A stretch of DNA of 64,000 bases, from NCBI RefSeq assembly GCF_030253575.1, contig NC_080567.1, forward strand, positions 30,826,501-30,890,500, in the 5' to 3' direction. A program made the position numbers and the translations under genes. The stretch is from Rhododendron vialii (taxonomy: Eukaryota > Streptophyta > Magnoliopsida > Ericales > Ericaceae). This document shows positions 11,801 through 22,403 of the stretch, in pieces. The notes under the pieces were generated by a model. That model was not told where the DNA came from, did not search any database, and was given only the letters and a program-made list of their open reading frames with translations. How positions within the stretch are numbered: the stretch's first letter is position 1; each line of letters begins with the position of its first letter.

Positions 11801-14216
11801 GGTCTTACCATCAAGGTTCTGCTTCTTGGGGTAACTTATTTCTTGGCATCTGAGTTGCTAAATATTACCGAGTATGTGGGAACCATAAATGACGTAGCAG
11901 GAAGAGCGAGGGTCTTTCTAGTGCTTCCTGATGCATTATTGGATGCATTCTTAATATTATGGATTTTCACATCTCTTTCGAGGACACTAGATCAGCTACA
12001 GGTAACAATTTTCATGTTTTCTTATGGCACTTGAAATAGTGTCATAAAGCCAAATTTGCATGTTCTTTTCTATTACTCCATTACTCATAGAATTGGCATT
12101 TAGACACAAAATTTCTCTATATCCAGGCAAAAAGGAGTTCTGTCAAGTTGGACATTTATAGAAAGTTCTCAAACGCATTAGCAGTCACAGTGATTGCTTC
12201 GGTTGCTTGGATAGTATTTGAGGTATGCATCTTATCTGTAGAACATGCTTTGAGCCATTTTCCTTGCAGCTCCATTTCTTGATCTTTTCCCCTTGTAGTT
12301 AATTAAAGCGATTCTTGTGCCATCACCAAAATGAATTTGGGCTATTGTGCAATCAGTTGAGCATTATTTTCAGCCATTTTTACAATCCTTGTGAAAAAAG
12401 AGGTAAATCGATGGAGGAATCAGGTTTCTACCGTTGCTGCCTGGCATTACAGCCTTCATCTTGAAAATTTGGCCATTTACTCTCCTCTGTTAGATAGTGT
12501 CTTGAGTTCTTTTTGCCTTTTTATAAATTCCTGGCCTGTTGGGGATAAAAAAAAAATTGTATCACAGAACCTTCTACATTCTGTTGTTACATAACGAAAA
12601 GAACTTACTAAAGCTTGGCGGGAGTTCTGCAAACAAACCACACTGGGCTAAGTATTAGAATGAACGAGTTGAGTTCTTTGGTTCAACGATTTTCAAACTT
12701 GGCTCGAACTTGAGTCCAGCCAAGAACTCTATCCTGGAGTTTGGCTGGAACATGACTCGCCAAGCTCTCTAGCCAGCTTGGCTAGTTTTATCTACAGCTT
12801 AATGTGAATCTCAGTATCTTGCATGCTTCAATCCTGAGTCCCTGGCAACAACCACATGACCTCTTCTTAGCCAGCTTGGGGCATTACCAATGGCTACCAT
12901 ACAAGTAACAAGCTTAAATCCTGACCACAAACATCACGCTGTGACCAAGTTTCGGAGATTAGTTTTGATTCTCATTCTGAGTTCACTTAGGAGCAGTAGA
13001 GGGCTATGGCCTATGGGCCTGAAAATCTTTGCATTTCGATTTGTTTCCCTCTGCAGGTCTATTTCAAAGCAACAGATCCATTCAATGAGAGGTGGCAGGG
13101 TGCATGGATGATCAATGCTTTCTGGGATATTCTTGCATATGTATTGCTATGTGTTATATGTTATCTCTGGGCCCCATCGCAGAGCTCCCAACGGTATGTA
13201 TTGAATGTTAAATAGCCATAAGTTGAACTGCACGTAATGTTTACCAAATCTTGCTACAGCATCTGCTCTGACTTTGTACCATTATCCAACTGTTACTGAA
13301 GCTTTTGCGGTTGTCAAATATGCAATAACTGAAACTTTGGTTGGGTTAATCCAAGTAGTACAGAGATGACTGGAAGGAGTGATGGTTATAAGGATGATCC
13401 TTTTTACAACAATGATCCTTTTTAGAACAAAGGAAAAGAAAGGAAACAATGATCCTTTTTAGAACAAAGGAAAAGAAAGGAAACAATGATCCTTTTTAGA
13501 ACAAAGGAAAAGAAAGGAAAGATCACTGTTGAAATTTGGTCAGCTTCTTCTAAAGAAGTGTAGATGCTGTGTTTGGCAATCGTTCCCTTCTGTCAAACTT
13601 CTGCTCACCATGCGACCCTTCTGCTCAATACCTATTATTTGTGGATTTTATCTTGTAAAATCTGGTTTCTGCTGGGAAGACATAACCTCATTTTTGTGAG
13701 ATGAACTGTTTGGTCTCTGAACTCTGGACCATATTCATACTGTAAACTAGTGATGGTGGGATAACCTTTTAACCTTGCTTGGTAGGAACAGCTGACGGAC
13801 TCAACAACCCAACCCACCCTGAGTGCTCGTGGGCGCCTCCCGTCCTTATTTCTTGGTTCATTCAGTGAAGGTTTAATGTGTAAGATTGATTCTGCACAAC
13901 ATAGAGTGTCCCTAATTGGAAAAGCCGAAAGAAATGAAACAACGTGTTTTCAGATTGTCTCACTTTCTCAAATCACTTGAGGTTAACCAAAATGGGATGT
14001 TCCAACCTTTTTTCCTAACTTATGTAACTTCTGTACAGTTATGCCTACTCGGATGAAATGGGAGACGAGTCGGATGACGATGAAGCTCAATCCTTGTGCA
14101 AGGGATCTCCAAAAGGTGACATCAGTTTAGTCAAACAGGATAGAAAGGAGAAGAATGGCGAGAGTGCCGACGTTTCCGATCTTGAAGACGAGATGGAAGA
14201 GAATAAGAGAGAATGA
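8855..14216 (+). CDS. TMEM87 / lung seven-transmembrane receptor family protein
   Basis: Five exons join without phase error: 8855-9078, 11065-12001, 12127-12222, 13057-13193 and 14039-14216, giving 523 aa. Residues 1-23 form a signal peptide. Residues of about 24-205 form the luminal domain typical of GOLD-domain seven-helix proteins, with conserved segments FWR, YGGQR and ICCTPDLAKLEGC. About seven hydrophobic helices follow from residue 215 (MAPLMKFYVIMALAYVLL) to residue 458 (FWDILAYVLLCVICYLW). The tail (465-523) is cytosolic and acidic, rich in Asp, Glu and Lys. Family members sit in Golgi and post-Golgi membranes and are linked to protein trafficking. Plant members have also been listed as candidate G-protein-coupled receptors. 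Length and organisation are normal for the family, so I take it as intact. Intron 1 is nearly 2 kb and intron 4 holds a 37-bp tandem repeat. The start is the first ATG after the CT-rich leader. Confidence 0.93.
13411..13521 (+). repeat. 37-bp tandem repeat, three copies, in intron 4 of the TMEM87-like gene
   Basis: Copies begin at 13411, 13448 and 13485. Each contains TGATCCTTTTTAGAACAAAG followed by a purine-rich AAAAGAAAGGAAA block. They are virtually identical, so the expansion is recent and likely polymorphic in copy number. A partial, diverged unit precedes them at about 13394. Confidence 0.9.
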
Positions 14217-15579
14217 TATCTGCAGAGATCATTACAAAGGGAATTGTTTCACTTCAGTATAGTGGGAAAATAGCATTGCCTTCTTGATTTTGTGTAATTT
14301 TCTTCTGCTTTTCTTCACGATTTTGATTGTGTAACTGTACATGTGGGCAGTGGTTATTATCGCCTGGGAAACTCGCGGAAATCGAGATTGACAATGAAAA
14401 AGGGGCAGTCGATTAACCCAGAGCCAAAACCATCTAATTCAGCTTGGATTGACATTGTATTAACGACACCTTTGCTTTTTTCTCCTTTTAATGGTATATA
14501 TTAATTAATCGTTTTTTCAGACTGGTTCTTTGTTTCCTTTTGCAGCTTTTGAACAACGGTTTTTAGGTTAAGCAGTGGTTTCGAATTCGAAAAGTACAAA
14601 AATATAAAATGAGGTTGAAATTGTACAGAAAAGATTAAAAAAAATTTGTAACTTGTCAACTATTTTTATTGTTCTGGATTTTAAGTTATAATCATTTATT
14701 TATAAAATTTCTGTCCCATGAATGATAAATCTAAAAAATTCCTATGATATAGAATTAAAAATATATATTAGAACTGAGATGATGCTCTTAATTTAGGACA
14801 AATGGTATTCCGCAATTGTTGGATTTGTTCCTCCTAATAGTTTTTGTTCATTATATTTAGCCAATTAACTTAACAAACATGATTTTCTTGACAAAGCTTG
14901 ATGGGAATAAAAAGTGTGCAATTGTATCAAATGGTATCTGATCAACATGATTTTTGATGTGATCGATGTTTTCGGCGAGCTCCATCCATTGTTATGAGTT
15001 CGAAAAGGGTTCACAAATGGCCAAAACTAAACGGGACCGGAGGGGGAAGAAGATTGGATGGAAGCTCAGTCCCTCCTCTCGGTACCTATATATAGTAATA
15101 TTATTCCATATTAAAGTCAAAAATTCAAACAGATTGGGACAGATAGGAGTCGAGGGGTCCCATCTTTTTTCTCTGATAATTGGTCAATTTTCAAAGTGGA
15201 ATTAGACAGCGCAGAAAAACCAAACTAATCAACTTGTCTAATGATCTTGTGATTTACGATGTTAATGGTGAGTTTTTGCGTTGTGCGTGTGGAGCAATGG
15301 CGATTAAGTAGTTGATTTTGCTACTACAAACACACTGTACCAAGTTCCCAACCCCTCTCGCGTGGAGTGTGTGGGTCCTACTCATGGGTGGCGGGGTCCA
15401 CACACATCCCATGCGAGAGATGAGAGTTTGTGGAAGTGTGTGGGGTTGTAGAGATCTTGTGGAGTAGTTTAGGGGCAATGAAATTCGTTTCTGCTATATA
15501 TTTCATACATGTGATAGCTTTTGAGTTCTTGACTTTGTATTTGTTAGATAACGTTAACTGTTTTTGGTGCCATGTACAG
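14217..15579. other. Intergenic stretch after the TMEM87-like gene
   Basis: The 3' UTR of the TMEM87-like gene probably occupies the first 200-300 bp. The remainder is AT-rich and includes a block (about 14560-15205) that is a diverged copy of sequence upstream of PYM. There is no gene. Confidence 0.5.
14560..15205 (+). repeat. Diverged duplicate of the PYM upstream region (copy A)
   Basis: Long stretches align colinearly with 32880-33920. Examples are TGGTATTCCGCAATTGTT, CCAATTAACTTAACAAACAT, CGGAGGGGGAAGAAGATTGG and CTGATAATTGGTC-type segments, in the same order and orientation. Copy A lacks some inserted sequence present near PYM. Either a segment of the PYM promoter was duplicated here, or both are copies of one unrecognised repeat. 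The PYM coding exons are not present in this copy. Confidence 0.75.
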
Positions 15580-16439
15580 GTTCCGGAAGGACAAATAGAG
15601 GAAAGCGATAGTGACTTTTCTGAGGTAGCGAAAAAGACTCGAGCAAAGGCCGGACTTATTAAGATTGGTTCCATCCCGTTGAGTGAGCTGTGGAAACTGA
15701 AAGCATATCTGTTGAACACTAAATCAGTCGGTCAGTTTTAACGAAATGGCAACATAGTTGAAATCGGGAAACTATGGACTAAAGTTTTTCTTTTGTTTTT
15801 GTTAATAACTACTATAAATATGGCCTATAGCCACTTAGCCAGTAAATCAAGAAGTGGCATCTTTATATTTCTGTTCACTGTGTTGGAATTGAAGGAGCAT
15901 TTTTATGGTGTATGCCTTCACGACCACAAACTTGTGCTTGCTGAGCATATTTACCTTCTGTCTTTACAGGTATTTGGGATGTTTTGGCAGACGTTGTAGC
16001 AGGCAGCTCTGCAACATGTTGAAGGGTGTATCAAAAGGCAGTGGCTTCTTGATGCAGTGGAAATTAGCTGTGTAACACGTTATCCTTCCACGGTAGGGCT
16101 CAATTCTTTGTATATGTTATCATTTCATTTTGCTATTGATTGGTGCCATCCCAAGACTTTTGTCTGTTTGCTCTGTCACAGATGCATGATTATAGTCTTG
16201 TTAGATGTAATTTATTTTCAGCTGCTGAAAACACTATCGTAATGAAAAAATATTATACTTTTCTCTCCCTATGCTCTTGTCAATCTAATGGGATGGCAGA
16301 GTGCGAAAAATCTATTCTTCTGTTCACGTCACTGGAATGATATACCGAGAGTTGTATGGTGGTATAAATGTTAATGGCATGTCATAAGTTCTCTCTCTCT
16401 CTATCTCTCAGTGTCTAGTTACTAATACTATAAGTTGTT

Positions 16440-16530
16440 CCACAAAGTGGTTAGTTAACTTAGTTCAATGGGTAAGCATTTGGAGTTCGTCGCTCACTTC
16501 TAGGTTTCAAGTTTTCATTACTCCAGCCCC
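16440..16530 (+). mobile_element. Possible tRNA-derived SINE relic in the RST1 pseudogene intron
   Basis: The sequence has a pol III box-A-like segment, TTAGTTCAATGGGTAAG, and about 45 bp later a box-B-like segment, AGGTTTCAAGTTTTC. That spacing and order fit a tRNA-related SINE head. No poly-A or target duplication is clear, so this is tentative. Confidence 0.35.
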
Positions 16531-17094
16531 AACATAGGTGCAGTGGGTCCCTGCAGATGGCTATATGGTGTTGAGGGCAACAGTCCATAGCGGATGTGTA
16601 GACTTTTGCCTATCTGCATCTCCATTTTTGCACGAAAAGGAAATCATACTAACAGTTGTCGAAAACTTTTTGCTGCTTATCTTTGTCAGTAGGCTTACAA
16701 CATTTTCTTTATGGGGCACTTGTGTAAAAGCAGTTTCTTTTTGTGGGGGGTTTACCTTCCCGATCCACATTTTTACAATAAATTAGCCGCTGCTTTTAAC
16801 TAAAAGTTGTTGAAAACATTTTTGCGGCGTATATATCTGGAGACCTCCACACACTCAGTAGGCTTATATCAGTTTCTTTATGGGGCCCTTAAAACACAAA
16901 CAACATTATACAGCAGTTTCATTTTGTGGGGGCTTATTTGCTCAAATTACATATTCACCAATAAATTTTCTTTTTAAGGTGTCGTTGATGTCTTTCTGAT
17001 GGAAAACTAGGGTACATCAGAGGAATCCAAGTTGCAAACACAGTTATGGTGTATTTACTTATTATCTACTACTTCCTATCATACAAACTGTTAA

Positions 17095-17225
17095 ATCTGG
17101 AAAAAGGGGACTGGTACCTACTAATCTCTAGGTCCTGAGTTCAAATCCTAGACACTTCTTGTATCAACCTAAGGTTACTTAGTTTGTATCCTGTCTACTG
17201 TCGTAGACACGCACTGATAGAAACC
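17095..17225 (+). mobile_element. Possible second SINE relic
   Basis: A box-B-like GAGTTCAAATCCT follows a short purine-rich lead at about 17150 and is followed by a tail typical of plant Au-like SINEs. The element is partial and I assign it weakly. Confidence 0.3.
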
Positions 17226-17655
17226 AACTACGCGCACTTTTTCTTGTGATATTTATTTTATGCTAGCACCTCAACTTCTATGCTCTTAAATTTATCCTGG
17301 TTCTCTTGCAGGCTCTGCAGTTTCTTGGTCTGCTCTGTGGTAGCTTCTCCTCCAAGTATTTGCCTCTCCTGGTTTTGGACCCAGTAACAGTGCTGCGTGA
17401 TCTACGTACCAGTTACCCTCTCTTCTCTTTTATTGGATTACAGCAGCTGGGGGGTGGCTGCGGAGTCCCTGGTTTCTTATTTGTGGGCATCCACGGAGAG
17501 GATTTATGATCGGGAACGCGGTTTTGATACACCTACGCCGTATCCTCCTGTTTTCGTGTGATGCATTGTGCCTGTGTTTCTTTGAGAGCCTATTTGCCTC
17601 CTGAGAAGCAGCTTAAGCTTGCCAACTTGATGATACCTTCAAGTCAATTTTGAGA

Positions 17656-19299
17656 AACCCATGAGGCCATGCTCTGCATTAATTGTGTTCGTTTTCTTCA
17701 TTTTGGTTTTTGTTGCTTTTCAACAAAAATAATAATAATAATAATACCCGCTCGTTAACTGTCATAGCTCTTTTGCTTTTCGCTAAATTATGTTTTTGGA
17801 AACTTGGATTTGTGTTATCTTTTGCTAAAATTTCCTCATTTTCTTCCCTTTTGATACTTCATTGGTCTGTCTTATGGGCCGAGTTGGATTTGCACTAGCC
17901 TAGACATAATGCCTACGGATACATACCGTCTACGAATTTACAGTCCGTCCCCATTAACCGCTTGGACATCGACCCAGAGAGAATCCGGCTTAGATCTATT
18001 GATAATCCATGATCAAGATCCTTTAGTAGTACCATATCCCTGTGGAAGTCAAATCTCGCTGCCTTCTGAACACTAGACAATAGGCGCATACTTGTCACGG
18101 ATTAGGATCCGGATTCCACAAAGTTGAAAGGCAGCATAGGGCTTCTAGAAGAACCAAAAGAACCCAAGTATGAGCTTGTATTTTTGTTCGTGTTATATCC
18201 GCAAATTGAGCTTGAACTTTTTTCGTAAGGTTTGTTAAAATTTCAAATTAATCTCAAACAAGCTGTTACTCGACTAATTTGTTTGGTTTACGATATATCT
18301 AAAATTCAAATTATGTTAGATGGACTAACTCGTTCGGTCTATGATATATCAAAAATTCTAATTATGCGAGATCAACCCGGGTTTGGCTCGATAAAAAATT
18401 TGTTCGAGTCTAGATAGACTAGCCTCAAGTCAAGTTTTTTTACGAATGGTCCCCAATGTATTAGCAAAATTTCAATTTGGTCCCCAATTTACAAATTGCA
18501 TCTATTGCATCCCAGCGTTTACAATGTGTATTTAAATGGTCCCTGAGACTAACTCCGTATGTGTTCACCGTTAAACACAAAGGGCATTTTCTACAATTCA
18601 TCTTAACTAACATCACCCCACAACTTCGGCCCCGTTCTGATTTAACCCCTTAAAAAAATAAGTCTGTATTTACAATTTCCAAGCTTAAAAATAATAGACT
18701 TATTGAAATAAAAAATACACATTATGAATTTTGTTTGATAAATCTCAATGAAAAAATAAGTCTGTATTTGTAATTTTCAAACTTAAAAATAATAAATTTA
18801 TTGAAATAAAAAATACACATTATGAATTTTGTTTGATACATCTGATCTATCAAATCCTAAAAAAAAAATTATTTTCGTAAATTTATTGTTTTTAAATTTG
18901 AAAACAAATCCTTATTTTTGTAAGTCTTTATTTGAGAATCTTGAAGGGAGGCTTTCATCATCATCCTCAAAACCTACCCCTATCAAACTCTTCAAACCCA
19001 CCCAACCCACCCAACCCACCGTAGCCCTGTCAAACTCTTCAAAACAAACATCCCCCGCTCATATCCTCAAATGCTCAAACAAACTCTCCCTAATCCTACT
19101 GTCCCGCAAACTCCCTCATCGCACCACGGCGTGTTGTCGCACACCATCGCCGCCTTTTCTCGTTGAATCCCCGCTCCGACCCGCGCCCCCCCAGTGGGAT
19201 TTTCAACGCCTAGTCTTCTAGACCTTCGAAACTATTTGGGTTTTTCCAGATCAGTCTCGATTGACGACTGCGTCGGCGCCGAGTCGGGAAGGACGAGTA
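17656..19299. other. Gene-free stretch between the RST1 fragment and the SHI-like fragment
   Basis: It holds an (AAT) run at about 17728-17747, an AT-rich region with imperfect repeats around 18220-18400, and a MITE at 18628-18950. A Pro/Thr-rich open stretch at 18960-19200 is C-rich and not recognisable. There is no supported gene. Confidence 0.4.
18628..18950. mobile_element. MITE, GGCCCCGTTC family, copy 1
   Basis: The left end reads GGCCCCGTTCTG. The interior has the motif AAAAATAAGT, an AT-rich core and a TTTGATACATCT segment. The family recurs at 45628-45859 and 52972-53207. This copy carries an internal tandem duplication of roughly 97 bp (units starting near 18655 and 18752) and a decayed right end. 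Confidence 0.65.
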
Positions 19300-19425
19300 A
19301 AGCCGAGAGGAGCTCTCAGGGTAGATTTCGCTCGGTAGATTGCTTTGATGATGGTGTTGATTGTTTTGGGGGGTGGTTGTTGATTTTGTTCTTGATCCTC
19401 CACCTAGTGAGGAAAACCCAGCCAT
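19300..19425 (-). pseudogene. Antisense fragment resembling the N-terminus of a SHI/STY-type transcription factor
   Basis: On the minus strand an ATG at 19425 opens MAGFSSLGGGSRTKSTT, then a Gln/His-rich segment, then NLPSEIYPES. SHI-RELATED SEQUENCE (SRS/STY) proteins commonly begin MAGFFSLGGG, run through a Gln/Asn/His-rich stretch and reach a PPSEIPPE-type motif before the RING-like zinc finger. The similarity ends near 19330, and the frame continues into an Arg-rich tail without the CX2C zinc finger. I read it as a captured or relic gene fragment. Low sequence complexity makes chance resemblance possible. Confidence 0.45.
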
Positions 19426-19903
19426 TTTTCAAAGTTAAACCTCTGGTACCGACTAACCTCAGTCCATTACCCAGAAAAAGAAAAGCAAGCTACTGTTGAG
19501 CTAGCTATATCCCTAGTTTGGTTAATTGGTACCCGGAGCTGAAATTATGGGTCTTGTTGAACTCATTTCTGTAACTAGCTAGGCTTGGATCGTTCATAGG
19601 GGGAATGGTTATTTAATGAGGGTGCGTGGTTTGCTGCCACATTGCTAGTTTTATATTAAAAGCATGATTAATTACCTACTCGACTAGTTCGGCTATCACC
19701 TATAGGCAGCAGCAGCACTAGTTTGCGGCGAATCGCACTTCTCTCTTCTCAAAGAAGACATCCATTTGTGACATCGGAAAAACCAGACAGTTCTTCCGGT
19801 ATTTCTTCGTTTCCCTATCTTCTCCTCTAATTGCTCTCGTATATTTTCCCTTTCAATCTCAGTAGAGCACCTCTTTGGTTTTTGCTTTTATTTTTGGCAG
19901 CAA

Positions 19904-21817
19904 ATGAAGCGATCATTAATCAATCCAATTACCCAAATTCTTCCAACACCAACAAACTCCTTATTAAATTCTAAACCAATCCTCAGTCCCATTTTCACAT
20001 CAAAGTTCTCGTTTTCTTCGTGGTCACCATCATCAAATTCATCTCTTCAAACCCAAACAACTTCTCTGACCAAATCAATCTCAAACCCACTTTACAGTTT
20101 CCTCCCTCCCACCCAAAACCCTAACAACATAGTTGATCTCATTTCCTCAAATCTTAAACAGCATAATACCCATATTTCTATTGCCCACAATGATTTACAG
20201 GGGCTTGTTCCTCACCTGGGTCCCAATGAAATCTCAAGGGTTTTATTGAGATGCCAATCTGATTCTTCAGCAGCTCTCACTTTCTTCAACTGGGTGAAAA
20301 ATGACCTGGGTCTTGAACCCTCGACCCGTCATTACTGTATTATTGTTCACATTTTGGCATGGTCTCTGAACTTTTCGAAGGCAATGACGCTGTTGTCTGA
20401 GTTAGTTGAGTTGAATAGAGGGCTTGATGTTGATGTTTTTCGAAGCTTGGTTGTGTGTGTGGATGAGTGCAATTGGGTCCCGGTCACCTTTGATATGCTT
20501 GTTAAGGCTTATGTGAAAGCGGGTATGGTTCAAGAAGGTTTGAAAGCTTTTCGGGAGATGGTGAAGCTTGGATTTGTTCCTAATGTAGTTGCTTTGAATC
20601 GTCTTTTGGATGGACTGTTGAAGTCGAATTGTACTGATGAGTGTTGGGAGATCTATGAGGAAATGGGGAGAATTGGGATACACCCGAATACACATACTTT
20701 TAATATATTGACTCATGTCTTCTGTAAAGGTGGAGATGTGGACAAGGTGAATGATTTCTTGGAGAAGATTGAAGAAGAAGGGTTTGATCCTGATATTGTG
20801 ACGTATAATACGTTGATTGATAGTTATTGTAAGAAGGGAAGGTTGAAAGACGCGTTTTATTTGTATAAGATTATGTATAGAAGGGGTGTGTTGCCGGATC
20901 TGGTTTCGTATACTGCCTTGATGAATGGACTTTGTAAAGAAGGCAAAGTGAGACAGGCTCATCAGTTGTTACATAGGATGGTTCATAGAGGATTGACTCC
21001 AGATTTAATGACATATAATACTCTTATATGTGGTTATAGCAAGGAGGGAATGATGCACGAATCTAGGTCATTGTTGCTTGAAATGGTTGGAAACAGGATT
21101 TGCCCCGACGATTTTACCAGTTGGATTCTCGTAGAAGGATATGCAAAAGAGGGTAGGTTGCTTTCTGCTCTGAATGTGATTGTGGAACTTCAAAGATTTG
21201 GGGTTTCAGTCTGTCGAGATATTTTTGATTACCTAATTGTTGCTTTGTGTAAGGAGAATCGGCCGTATGCGGCGAAGGAACTTCTGGAGAGAATGTCTCA
21301 ATCTGGTCATGAGCCTAAAGACGAAATCTACAATGAGTTGATCTATTCTCTATGCATGTGCAATTTTGTTGAGGAGGCTTTACTATTGAAAGCTGAGATG
21401 GTTTGTAAGGATATGAAACCAAACTTAATTGCATATAAAGCTCTTATAAGCTGCTTGTGTAGATCAGATAGAAGTGTGGAGGGTGAGTTGTTAATGAGTG
21501 AAATGGTTGACTGTGGAATGAATCCAGATATTCAAATTTGCAGAGTTTTGGTATATGGGTTGTGCAAGGAAAGGAAACTCGATAAAGCAGAATCTCTAGT
21601 TGGTTTAATTGCCAAGGAATTTCAAATTTATGACACAGAATGTTGTAATGCGCTCCTCAAGGTTTTGTGTGAGGCCGGTGATGTTGGTAAGTTGATGGAG
21701 CTTCAGGATAGGATGCTGAAAGTAGGCTTTACCCCCAACAGCCAGACGTTCAAATATGTGATACATGGATTCTGTAAATCTAAGACATCAGAAAAGTGCA
21801 TGATTCATGGGGAATGA
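19904..21817 (+). CDS. P-class pentatricopeptide repeat (PPR) protein
   Basis: A single uninterrupted 637-codon exon. The first about 60 residues are rich in Ser, Thr, Leu and Pro with few acidic residues, as in a mitochondrial or plastid targeting peptide. From about residue 195 to 625 there are about twelve 35-residue PPR motifs, with typical starts such as TFNILTHVFCKGG, TYNTLIDSYCKKG, SYTALMNGLCKEG and TYNTLICGYSKEG. There is no E, DYW or SMR domain, so it belongs to the P class. These proteins bind organelle RNA and act in stabilisation, processing or translation. Single-exon structure is normal for the family. The layout recalls Arabidopsis At5g40400, but I cannot confirm orthology. It is intact and sits between two groups of RST1 fragments. 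On the opposite strand 20402-20962 is open only as a shadow. Confidence 0.93.
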   Translation: MKRSLINPITQILPTPTNSLLNSKPILSPIFTSKFSFSSWSPSSNSSLQTQTTSLTKSISNPLYSFLPPTQNPNNIVDLISSNLKQHNTHISIAHNDLQGLVPHLGPNEISRVLLRCQSDSSAALTFFNWVKNDLGLEPSTRHYCIIVHILAWSLNFSKAMTLLSELVELNRGLDVDVFRSLVVCVDECNWVPVTFDMLVKAYVKAGMVQEGLKAFREMVKLGFVPNVVALNRLLDGLLKSNCTDECWEIYEEMGRIGIHPNTHTFNILTHVFCKGGDVDKVNDFLEKIEEEGFDPDIVTYNTLIDSYCKKGRLKDAFYLYKIMYRRGVLPDLVSYTALMNGLCKEGKVRQAHQLLHRMVHRGLTPDLMTYNTLICGYSKEGMMHESRSLLLEMVGNRICPDDFTSWILVEGYAKEGRLLSALNVIVELQRFGVSVCRDIFDYLIVALCKENRPYAAKELLERMSQSGHEPKDEIYNELIYSLCMCNFVEEALLLKAEMVCKDMKPNLIAYKALISCLCRSDRSVEGELLMSEMVDCGMNPDIQICRVLVYGLCKERKLDKAESLVGLIAKEFQIYDTECCNALLKVLCEAGDVGKLMELQDRMLKVGFTPNSQTFKYVIHGFCKSKTSEKCMIHGE

Positions 21818-22074
21818 AGAGAAGAAGGGAACAAGGATCAGAAGTTTGTTTCGGTTATGTTGTTTTGGTCGTTAAGAAAAGAAAATGTTTCGTACACATA
21901 TTGGAAATGTTTTGAGATCACTCCAAATACGTAAGTTGCTGTTTTAAAAGGAATACTTCTCGGGTTAAGGTAAACTTTTGGCCATTGAGCTAGAAGATGA
22001 AGAGTCCAGTGACTCCGAACATTTCCAACTCATTTGTCTTTCACAACACATTGTTGAGCTGAGATGGCATTTGC

Positions 22075-22185
22075 AAATGGTTAATGCGGGCAACCCCCGG
22101 GGATTGCGGCAGTTGTAGTGACCCGGCAACCGGGGCCTCAAGAGGCCTTGGGCCGAGGGTTCGACTCCCACCCGCATGCTATGTG
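22075..22185 (+). mobile_element. tRNA-related SINE-like relic
   Basis: This is a GC-rich island in AT-rich DNA with a canonical pol III box B, GGTTCGACTCCC, at about 22157-22170, preceded by a GGCAACCCCCGGGGATTG-type head seen in plant tRNA-derived SINEs. It does not fold as a standard tRNA as far as I can tell, and the box A is poor. No target duplication was found. Confidence 0.45.
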
Positions 22186-22403
22186 GTCATGGTCCTATTT
22201 AATACAAGGATTTTATATAGAGGTCAAGTATACCAAACTTTTGCTAAGTTACATTATATGTAGGGCTTAATATTTTTCCTTTGATTCTTCACTTTCATAT
22301 TTTCCAGGATCAACCTTCACTATCAAGTTGTTTCTGTTTGAATTTTGGTTCTAATGATGGAACCAGTATCAACAATATGCACAATGTGCCAAAGATGTGA
22401 GCT

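Larger units (their letters stand above)
15580..17655 (+). pseudogene. RST1 C-terminal fragment (pseudogene with frameshifts)
   Basis: Three exon-like blocks keep their intron boundaries: 15580-15730, 15970-16092 and 17311-17655. Read across frames they give the RST1 C-terminal order: IPLSELWKLKAYLLNTKSVG, then [10 protein letters not shown], then [20 protein letters not shown], then LQFLGLLCGSF, PVTLSSLLLDYSSWGVAAES, LVSYLWASTERIYD, and VMHCACVSLRAYLPPEKQLK near the end. RST1 is a large plant protein (about 1,840 aa, related to focadhesin) that works with RIPR to bring the Ski complex to the exosome, and affects wax and RNA decay. The reading frame is broken at about 16008 (2-bp loss), about 17405 and between about 17530 and 17560. 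Introns are present, so this is a genomic, not a retroposed, copy. The rest of the gene is absent on this side. Identification is from memory of the family. Confidence 0.75.

Noticed and set aside
20402..20962. 186-codon open frame antisense to the PPR gene
   Set aside because: It is a shadow of the repetitive PPR codons. The composition (His, Ile, Asn, Gln rich) is typical of reverse-strand reading and there is no family match.
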